Origin: S009-33 sp041694255
GTDB lineage: Bacteria; Patescibacteriota; Gracilibacteria; Absconditabacterales; Absconditicoccaceae
Reading direction: 5' to 3'
DNA: 19,169 nucleotides
NCBI GenBank assembly: GCA_041694255.1
Contig: JASMTN010000025.1
Span: forward strand, 1 to 19,169
The notes beneath the pieces were generated by a model. That model ran no database searches. It was not told the origin of the DNA and was given only the letters and a program-made list of their open reading frames with translations. The translations under genes were made by a program, and so were the position numbers. Of this stretch, positions 1 to 7,527 are shown piece after piece. Numbering within the stretch: position 1 is the first letter of the stretch; each line of letters starts with the position of its first letter.

Positions 1-528
1 TTAATTTAATTATTAAAAAATGACAGAATTATTAAACAAATTGTGATGGTTTCGACGACTGTTATTTCAGTCTTTTAGTTAATTAGAAGATTTAAATAAT
101 ATCTCAAACTCAAATGTTTGGTTTCGACGACTGTTATTTCAGTCTTTTAGTTAATTTACAACAATCGCATGATGAAATTTCTGACAAATGTTTCGACGAC
201 TGTTATTTCAGTCTTTTAGTTAATAAGCAAACCGAAAATGGCTTAAATTATTAGCATTATTTTGGTTTCGACGACTGTTATTTCAGTCTTTTAGTTAATA
301 ATTGAAAGCAAAAGGTAGCAAATGCTACCAATTGAAAGCAAATGTTTCGACGACTGTTATTTCAGTCTTTTAGTTAATTATATTTTTTAGATACTGCAGG
401 GTCAGATTTTTTAGATTGGTTTCGACGACTGTTATTTCAGTCTTTTAGTTAATAAAAAAATAATATTAACAATACTAACAATAACATCTATTTGTTTCGA
501 CGACTGTTATTTCAGTCTTTTAGTTAAT
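1..528 (-). CRISPR. Type III CRISPR array, 7 full repeats, left end truncated
   Basis: Seven identical 35-bp repeats lie at 49-83, 121-155, 190-224, 265-299, 344-378, 419-453 and 494-528. Spacers are 37, 34, 40, 44, 40 and 40 bp. Positions 1-5 (ttaat) match the end of a further repeat, followed by a 43-bp spacer at 6-48, so the array continues off the left edge. Read on the minus strand, each repeat contains the hairpin GACTG-AAATAA-CAGTC and ends in GTCGAAAC. Cas6 cleavage just 3' of the hairpin would leave that 8-nt 5' handle, typical of type III crRNAs. This and the leader beside cas2 indicate minus-strand transcription. No repeat is degenerate. Spacer targets are unknown. Confidence 0.97.
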
Positions 529-716
529 AGCTACTTTTAAAATACAGTTTTTATCAATTATTACAAACCATTTCCCGAGAGTTTTTATATATATTCTCAT
601 TATATAACAATTTAAATTGATAAATAGTTAAAACTTCAGTTTACAAGCTCACCGAGAGTTTTTACAGATATTTTAAAAGCAATTTAATTATATTTATTTA
701 TAATTAAATTTCAATT
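529..716 (-). promoter_or_regulatory. CRISPR leader with a duplicated motif and a -10 box
   Basis: This AT-rich non-coding stretch sits between the cas2 stop and the leader-proximal repeat. It carries two copies of ccgagagttttta (575-587 and 652-664), each preceded by ttacaa (561-566 and 641-646). On the minus strand these read TAAAAACTCTCGG. A minus-strand TATAAT lies at 599-604, between the copies, and would start pre-crRNA transcription about 60 nt before the first repeat. The duplicated motif could be a spacer-integration anchor or a regulator site; that role is inferred from position only. Confidence 0.75.
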
Positions 717-1037
717 TTACATTATAAGAAAATCTTCAAAATACACTTTTTCAAATCCTTCTCCTACTCCATCTATTCTTCCATCAAGATCTCATTCACC
801 AACTTTTGAAAGAACATAAAACTTTACACTATCTATATTTTCATGTTCTTCAGGGTAATTTTTATGAGCCCATTTTAAGATACTTTGTAAATCTTTTTTT
901 AATAATTTATATTGTCTTTTATTTAATTGAACTTCAAAAACTGACTTTTGCACTCTAAAACCATAACTTTCAAGCAATTTTACAACTTTATTTCTTGCTT
1001 TTGTAGAGCTTATATCATAACTTATACTAAGATACAT
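717..1037 (-). CDS. cas2: CRISPR-associated endoribonuclease-like protein Cas2
   Basis: This is a 106-residue protein of usual Cas2 length. The N-terminus MYLSISYDISSTKARNKV is the conserved beta-1 strand with its family Asp, and GFRVQKSVFEV is the next conserved block. Cas2 dimers bridge two Cas1 dimers in the spacer-integration complex. A TGA at 792-794 would end a standard-code reading at VGE. With TGA as Gly the frame continues GDLDGRIDGVGEGFEKVYF to TAA at 717-719. I chose the ATG at 1035-1037, 7 bp after the cas1 stop, because it puts the conserved strand at the N-terminus. An in-frame ATG at 1065-1067 and a TTG at 1071-1073 overlap cas1 and are less likely. It is the last gene of the operon, facing the leader. 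Confidence 0.93.
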
Positions 1038-1044
1038 CTTATCA

Positions 1045-2067
1045 CTACTTAATCTTAAAACCCTCATACTCAAAATTTCAAGTTGATAAACTTTGTTTAA
1101 ACTTTTCTATATTTGTTTCTATTATTTTCAATTTTAAAAACTTATTTTCTATTTCAAATTCATAATTTCATTTTTTAAATATAGCTTTATAATATTCTCA
1201 CAAAAACAATTTAAGTCACTCATCCTTAAAATAAACTGGTCTTTTTTCTTCATCTTCATCAATTATAAACTGTTTTTTATCAATTTTTTCTCTTCTTATA
1301 AGTTTTACTACTAAATCATCAACTACCCAAGCTCTAAACATTTCCATTATATCAAGGACAAGCAAAGTTCTAAGATCTTTAGGTTGATGATAAAATCATA
1401 TTTGTGTGTTTATTCATTGTATCTCAAGTATCATTTGTATAGTTTGTGCCAATAGTGTATATCATAAACTTAACATACTATTTACCTCATCACGAGGCGG
1501 TCTTTTATTTCTACTATTAAATTCAAATCAATTGTTTATAAACAATCAAAATCACTTATAATATATTTTTGCACCATATCATTCTATTCATCTTAAACTA
1601 TCTATATTATCTGCTTTTTCTACATCTTTTATACTTTCCTTTAAAATATTTATAATTTCATCTAAATCTTGTATATTTTCTATTCAAGTAAAAAACCTTC
1701 TTCGTCTTTGTAGCATAACTTTTGAATTTTCTATTTTACTTTTAACTATAGTTTTTGCATATTGTAAAGATATTTGTTTATCTAAACTTGCTTGTATATG
1801 TTTATACATAAGCTCTATATTTTTTACTTCCAAGCTATCAAGTTTTCAAAAGTAAGTTCATTTTTTAGATAAGAAAAATACAGGAATTTTTGCTTGCAAG
1901 CAAGATTTCATAACTTGAGTTGTAAGTTGTATATTTCATATAAGAACAATTCATTCTATCAAACTTATAGGAGTTTCTCTTGTTGCATCCTGATGTGGAT
2001 CATATATTATAAATTTTCAACCATTTTTATTTATAGTAAGTCCGTCACTTGTAAGATAAAGAAACAT
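1045..2067 (-). CDS. cas1: CRISPR-associated integrase Cas1
   Basis: Cas1 is the integrase that inserts new spacers at the leader-repeat junction with Cas2. The 340-residue product carries the family motifs in order: LRGIEGYGAKIYY (metal-binding Glu near 162), PPRDEVNSMLSLGYTLL, IGFYHQP (His near 227) and LVLDIMEMFRAWVVDDLV (Glu near 242). The E-H-E metal triad looks intact. Many glycines, for example in IEGYG and SLGYT, are encoded by TGA. Start is ATG at 2065-2067, preceded by an A-rich run and 9 bp from the csm6-like stop. Stop is TAG at 1045-1047. It is not fused to a reverse transcriptase or to Cas6. Confidence 0.96.
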
Positions 2068-2076
2068 TTTTTATTT

Positions 2077-3384
2077 TTAGTTATAAAAATCTATCCAAAG
2101 TTTTTTATTTTCAAAGATATAATCAAAAAACTGTTTAAAATCTTCTTGTATATTTCAATTATATTTTTGTTCTATAATCTCTTTTGAAACAGGTTTGATT
2201 CAATGTCCTATAATAGTATGGTTTCTATATTGATTCAAATCTTCTATTTTTAAGAAAAAATCTACATACTTTTTATATTCTTTTTTAGTTTGACTTATAT
2301 ACTCAATAAGTGCTATAGCTATTTTTGTATTTATATATCAATTTAAATATTCTTGTTTTTCATTGTCCCATTGTAAATTTTTAACTTTATCTTCAATATA
2401 TACTTTATAATTATTTAAAAAGTTTTCTAATTTTTCATCTTCTAAAGAAAGTTCTTTCAATTTACTATATTTTAAATTATCATCAAGATTATAATAATTT
2501 TTTATTATATAAGCTGTAGCTATATCAGTAAAATTATACACTCTACCTAAAAATTCTATATATCTTCAAGTTCTCCAAGTGTATATTATACCATTTATAG
2601 ATTCTTCAAGTATATTTTTTGTATCTTTTGATATATAAAGTTGTGAATTTAATTTATTTTTTATAAAAATGTGTTCTGCTGTTTCATAATCAGCATTTAA
2701 TCTTGTATAAAAATATTTTGCTATATTGTATTTATCTTGCAACTGCTCTTTTAAATCATATTCATCTATAAAATCAAGTATAGCTTTATAATCTTCATGT
2801 TTTTCTAATTTTTCTATAATATACAGATATTGAGAAAAAATTATATCATCCTGCTCTATCCATATTGTTTTTCAATCATGTTCTTCACCATATAAAATAT
2901 CTATTTTATCAAGTTCTAAGCAAGATATTGCTGATAAAGTAAATCATGCTGTCATTCATTTTGTTCATCAAGTAGGTATAATATAGATTTTTTCAAACAT
3001 ATCTTGATTTATCTTTTTTAATTCATTATCAATTGTTTGTTTTACTTTCTCTATTCTTCTTGGTTCATCAAGTATGACATGTTCTCTTGCTGGTTTTATA
3101 TTTTTATTATATTTAATTTTTATATATTTATAGAATATATCTTTTAAGTAAATTGTATCTTGAAAAAAACCATTTTGATCTGTAAAAATTCATTTTATAA
3201 CTATATTTTCTTCATTTGGTAGATTTTGTTTTATAAAACTTTCTAACATATCAAAAGATATTCTATTTTTGTATTCATCAAAATTTTCATCTATTTTTTT
3301 TGTTTGTTCAAGAAAATTTTCTCTTATATGTTCATTATCCAATTTTAGATCTGATGTTCAAAAAGACCATATAACAAGTTTCAT
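2077..3384 (-). CDS. csm6: Csm6-like CARF-HEPN ribonuclease
   Basis: This 435-residue ancillary type III effector should be activated by cyclic oligoadenylate made by Cas10 and then degrade RNA non-specifically. The N-terminal half has a Rossmann-like start (MKLVIWSFGTSDL) and the CARF ligand motif IIPTGGTKGMT (residues 136-145). Both Gly residues of that GG are TGA codons. The C-terminal helical half contains TWRTGRYIEFLGRVYNF and the HEPN motif RNHTIIGH (R387, H394, Rx6H). It lies between cas6 and cas1 with gaps of 13 and 9 bp. Csx1 is the alternative family name; the III-A context favours Csm6. Start is ATG at 3382-3384 after A-rich sequence. Confidence 0.88.
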
Positions 3385-3397
3385 ATTTATTTTTTTA

Positions 3398-4099
3398 TTA
3401 CTTAAAACTAACAGCAACATCTCAACAACCAAGTTTAACTCATGTTCCCATTCCTACAAATTTAGCTCATTTTAAAACTTTATAAAGTGTTTGTTTATAA
3501 GTTTCATCTTTTACATAATAAGTTATATATCATCTTACACCTGCTTTTTTATTGTTTTTGATAGTAATTTGTTGAGTGTTTATATCATATTTTCATACAA
3601 ATAGTTGGTATTGAAGATAATCTTTAAACTCTTTTTCATCTATATTATCAAAATTATAATATGATTTTAGTTTTTGAAAACTTGAAAATATAAATCTTTG
3701 AGCTTCTGGCAATAGATAATTTATATCTCAAGTTTTTACATAAGTTGGACTATTAAAATATATTACAAATTTATCAAAATCTTTAAATTCTATCTCATTC
3801 AATATATCAAAATCAAATTTTAATTGTTTTAAAGTTATTGTATGATTGTCTATACTGATTTGTTTTCAAGTATTTTGTATTATATAATTTATAAGTTTAT
3901 TATAATTTTCTTGACCTTGTATTCACACTTTTATAACAAAACTTTCTTGATGCACTCTAAAGGATAATTTTGTAATATAATCATATATATCATCTATATC
4001 TTTACACAATTGTAAAAAAGCTCAAAGTATGCTATAGTAAAAATCATTTTTAAAATCTCATTGTTTTTCAAACTCTATATTTAAAAGATATATCATCAT
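3398..4099 (-). CDS. cas6: CRISPR pre-crRNA endoribonuclease Cas6
   Basis: Cas6 cuts the repeat transcript beside its hairpin to make crRNAs. The 233-residue RAMP protein has the mid-protein motif FNSPTYVKTGDINYLLP and the block KAGVRGYITYYVK. It ends in the glycine-rich loop AKFVGMGTGVKLGCGDVAV, which is diagnostic of the Cas6 C-terminus. The start is less certain: in-frame ATG ATG at 4094-4099 gives MMIYLLNIEFEK, a good first beta strand, and an upstream in-frame TAA lies at 4148-4150. I did not assign a catalytic His. It is separated from csm3 by 74 bp, the longest gap in the operon, with a possible internal promoter. Confidence 0.9.
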
Positions 4100-4127
4100 A
4101 AGTATTAAACTTTTAAAGTCTTTATCT

Positions 4128-4133
4128 ATTATA
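4128..4133 (-). promoter_or_regulatory. Possible internal -10 box before cas6
   Basis: A perfect minus-strand TATAAT lies in the 74-bp csm3-cas6 gap, 28 nt before the cas6 ATG. That is about the distance of the candidate -10 boxes at csm5 (24 nt) and the + strand genes. No convincing -35 was seen. It might give separate transcription of cas6, csm6, cas1 and cas2. In AT-rich DNA a chance match is possible. Confidence 0.35.
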
Positions 4134-4173
4134 CAATCAGCATTATGTTATTCTCGCAAAAGCGGAAATATCT

Positions 4174-4827
4174 TTAGTCTTTTATTTCTTCTATCTTTAT
4201 CCTACCATTTCATCTTGAACCTCAACCTCAAAGATAAGTGCTGTTCAAAAGTTCTATTCACTTTTCTAACTCTTTTTTAAGTTCTTCTTCTGTAATACCA
4301 TACTCTCCTTCTTCAGGAACCAATACAAAACTACCTTCAAATTCAACTCAAGCAGGCACTCTTTCTATATGTCTTAGCATAGCATTTCAAGATAAAAACC
4401 TTGGAACATTGTTTTCTGATTTATCTTCAAAAAAGTCTGATTTAAGTTCTTCAAACTTTTGTTTCCATTTATCTATTAAAACAAAATCTTCAAATATAAT
4501 TCTTGATCCAATATTGGTATTTTTATTATTTTCTTTATCATGATAAGAACATCAAAAAGTTTTTGATATTGTATGATTTGGATCTTGTATAGGTCATATA
4601 TTTTCATCTCATTTTAAATCTGTTGAATATTCAACCATTTCAAGTAATGCTCTCATCTTTCATTTTATAGAACTTCAAGGGATATAAGGTGCACCTGTTA
4701 AAGGATTTTTTATAACTTGAGAGTCTATACCTCATATTTTCAAAGCTTCTTGAGTTCCTCATATATGAAGTCCTGATTTCAATGTAATTTTATAATTTTT
4801 AACTATAGGTTCGTTCATTTTAGGCAT
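4174..4827 (-). CDS. csm3: Csm3, Cas7-type backbone and target-RNA slicer of the Csm complex
   Basis: Csm3 forms the crRNA-binding backbone of the Csm complex and cleaves bound target RNA every 6 nt. The 217-residue product has the usual Csm3 length and motifs: LKSGLHIGG near the N-terminus, IGGIDSQVIKNPLTGAPYI with the presumed catalytic Asp (D35), PGSSIKGKMRALLE, ERVPAGVEF and the C-terminal TYLGGGGSRGNGRIKIE. Four glycines of that last motif are TGA codons. Start is ATG at 4825-4827; the next in-frame ATG is 3 codons on. The start region is nearly identical to that of the preceding exported-protein gene. It lies 30 bp after that gene. Confidence 0.96.
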
Positions 4828-4846
4828 TTTTATAATTATTTAATAA
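4814..4846. repeat. 33-bp direct repeat, copy at csm3 start
   Basis: This matches 6998-7030 with a single mismatch (g4824 versus a7008). It covers the A-rich initiation region and the first four codons, M-P-K-M. Together the copies bracket the exported-protein gene. Recombination between them would restore a csm2-csm3 junction with a 27-bp gap. Confidence 0.9.
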
Positions 4847-4857
4847 AGTAAATTTTT

Positions 4858-7011
4858 TTAATATATATCCATTTTAGTGATATTTTCTATTTTTATTCAT
4901 CTAAGGTCTGTATTTCACATTATAAAAAGTGTATTATATCATAATCAACCATCAATTTTTTTAGGCATACCATTTACTGTAAAATCTTTTCAATTAAAGT
5001 ATTTTATATCTTTTCAAAGTATTCTTTTAGTTTTATTAGAGTTCTTTTTACCATAAGGAGTCATATCTCATATTAAAATTATTATATCATCTTCATCTCA
5101 ACCATATATTTCATCTTCTCACATTATTCACCATATTACATTTTTTTGAATATTTTTTCATTTTAATACCTCAGCTTTTTCAGTTCCATAAACACGATTT
5201 ATATTATTTTCTCTATCATAATCTATAGCAATTTGCTCTGTTATATTTGAATAATCATTTTTATTTTCATTGTTTTTTTTGACATTACCTAAATCTAAAT
5301 TTTCATTATTTGTTTTTCAAAAAACTTTTAAAAATAAATCATTTTGCAATAAATAATTATCTGGAATTTTTATATTTATATCTTGTATATTCTCATGATT
5401 ATATTTATATTTTATATCCAAATTTAATGATTTTAATCACAATCTTTTTCAATATAAAAATGCTATCATAGAATTTATACTTTTCGTTATATTGTCTATA
5501 TTTACACTTATGTTTGCTTTATCTTTACTTATTTCACCTTTAAGTAAAGCTTCAATTCAACTATAATTAGCACTTCATTCAAAACTTATTCAGTTATTTT
5601 CTGTTATCTTTATATCAAAATTCAAAGATACTCCTTGTTCTTTTATATTTCATGATATATTTATATTTGAATTTAATGAATGTAATTTTGATAAATCTAT
5701 AGATATATTAAATTCATTATTATTAAGGAATAATTTATTATTTTTATATTCAAAAGTATTTTTTTCATCAGTAAATTTAATATATTCAATTCAATTTTTA
5801 GATATTATAATTTTAAAATCTTGATTATCATAATTTTCTAAACCATACAAAGAATATTTTCAATTTCCCATATCTTCTAAAATTAAATAATCATTTTCAA
5901 GGTTTTTCTTAAAATCTTCTTTTAAAGACTTATTTTCATATTTATCTTCTGTTATAAGGTACATAAAATTAATAAATTCTTGAGTATACATAAGTTTATA
6001 TTTATTTTTTCATAATTTACCATATACTGCAAATAATGGATTATTATTCATATATTCAAATATCTTATTTTCTTTTTCATATATTTCTTTTTCAAGTTCT
6101 GTATATTCTTTTATAAAAGAATTTATATTATCTATATTTCAATTATCTTCAATTTTTATATATTTTCATTTATTTTTATTCAATAAATTATATATAATAT
6201 TATAAAATATCTTTTCATTCTTATCTAAAAAATCTTCAATTCAAGAATAATTTAATTCATTAAATTTAACAAACAAATCTTTTTTATTTTGTATTATATC
6301 AAAATCATTTTTTATTGATATATTGTTTTCAAGATAATTACTTTCAACATCAGCATTAAATTTTATATTTGAATCAAGAAAACTGTTTTGCATATCAAAT
6401 TTTGAAATAACAGACAAAATAGAATTTAGTTTTAAATAATTATCTCATTTAACATCTAAATCTAAAGATAATTCTCTATTTTCTTTATCTTTTCTATTTA
6501 AACTATCATTATTAAATATATTGTTGCTATTATTTTTAAATATTTTACTTATCTGTTGACCATCTTTTGCAAGATTTTTTTGAAATGACAAAATTAAATC
6601 ATCAAATTTTTTTATTCTTTCACCATATTTTTCTTTATAAAAACTATTTTCTAACTTATCTTGTATTTGTATGTTTCTTCATAATTGTTTAATTCTCAAT
6701 TCTATTCATTCCATTGCAAAACTTAATATTGTATAGTCTAATTCTCAGAAACTTCTTTTTTCTTTTGCTGCTTTTACTTTAGAATGTAAAACTTTTAAAA
6801 GTTCCATATCATCAGTATTATATAAAGCCTTTATTAACTTTTTTTTAATATCACTAAATACTTTTTGTTCTGATGAATTAAGTTTTTTATATGAATTTAT
6901 TGTTGTTTTTTCTGTATTTTTAACTATTTCTCACATACCATTTACAAAAGTTCAACTTATTGATACTACAACCATTGAAATCAATATTAATAATTTTTTC
7001 ATTTTAGACAT
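4858..7011 (-). CDS. Exported protein of unknown function with RTX-like motif, inside the csm operon
   Basis: I do not recognise a family for this 717-residue protein. The N-terminus MSKMKKLLILISMVVVSISG looks like a Sec signal peptide or membrane anchor: basic n-region, hydrophobic core at about 7-20, no lipobox Cys. Residues about 30-180 are charged and probably helical. Residues about 190-610 are rich in Asn, Ile, Lys and Ser and in alternating patterns suggesting extracellular beta structure. Near the C-terminus, GEDEIYGGDEDDIIIL (631-646) resembles one RTX calcium-binding repeat, GxDxIxGGxxDDxI. No CARF, RAMP, nuclease or ATPase motif was seen. It sits between csm2 (27 bp) and csm3 (30 bp) on the same strand, so it is probably co-transcribed. 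TGA serves as Gly throughout, as in its neighbours. It could be passenger cargo or an accessory to defence; the sequence does not decide. Confidence 0.8.
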
Positions 7012-7030
7012 TTTTATAATTATTTAATAA
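6998..7030. repeat. 33-bp direct repeat, copy at exported-protein start
   Basis: Second copy of the repeat at 4814-4846, with one mismatch over 33 bp. It spans the initiation region and the codons for M-S-K-M. The upstream part (minus strand TTATTAAATAATTATAAAA) supplies the same translation-start context to both genes. Confidence 0.9.
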
Positions 7031-7038
7031 TATAAAGT

Positions 7039-7503
7039 TTAATCTTCTTTTCATCAAAATAATTTATGATAAGATATTAGAACCTCCAAAAAGTTTTTAA
7101 AATCTTGATTATAATCATTTCTTGATTTTTTTAATTTTTCATAAATTCATTTTAAAAACCTCAAGAAACCCTTAGGTAAATTTGAATTCTTTCTTGATTC
7201 TTGATATCCAACTTTAGCAAACCATATTTGTATTTGAACATCTTTATTTTCTCATCATGAATTTATTATTGATAGATAAGATTCATATATTTTTCTTAAA
7301 GCCCTATTTGATTTTATTCAAAACTTTCAAGTAATATCATACTTATAAGATTCAAAAGCTTCCAAAGATAAACTTTTATCTAAGTTTTCAGGCTCAAAAT
7401 CATCTACATATTTTTTCATAAATCAGTGATTAGGTTTAAAATTTCATTGATTATTATTTCTAAATCAATTATTATAACCTTGTTTTTTAACATTGTAATC
7501 CAT
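7039..7503 (-). CDS. csm2: Csm2, small subunit of the Csm complex
   Basis: Csm2 (Cas11 type) is the helical small subunit that lines the inner filament of the Csm effector. The 154-residue product has a Gly/Asn-rich N-terminal extension of about 40 residues. Family blocks follow: SNRALRKIYESYLSII, a basic stretch FAKVGYQESRK, and the C-terminal signature DFKNFLEVLISYHKLFGG, comparable with the usual F..FvEaivAYhK. The ATG at 7501-7503 follows TATAAAA. It lies 24 bp after cas10, the canonical csm1-csm2 adjacency. In other III-A loci csm3 normally follows directly; here the exported-protein gene intervenes. Confidence 0.92.
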
Positions 7504-7527
7504 TTTTATAATATTTTAAGAATTAAA

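Noticed and set aside
454..493. Spacer of simple aataacaatactaac-like sequence as a micro-repeat
   Set aside because: Low-complexity A/T sequence is common here; exact repeat structure is too weak to call beyond being a spacer.
1038..1073. Upstream TTG or ATG start for cas2
   Set aside because: Both would overlap cas1 and push the conserved MYLSISYDIS strand away from the N-terminus.
1894..2187. Plus-strand ORF of 97 codons
   Set aside because: It is a shadow of cas1 and the csm6-like gene; Phe/Ile/Ser-rich with no recognisable motif.
4151..4170. Possible hairpin CGC-TTTT-GCG after csm3
   Set aside because: Only 3 GC pairs with a mismatch beyond and no T-run, so it is too weak to call a terminator.
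4238..4543. Plus-strand ORF of 101 codons, Ser-rich
   Set aside because: It lies opposite csm3, whose protein motifs are unambiguous on the minus strand.
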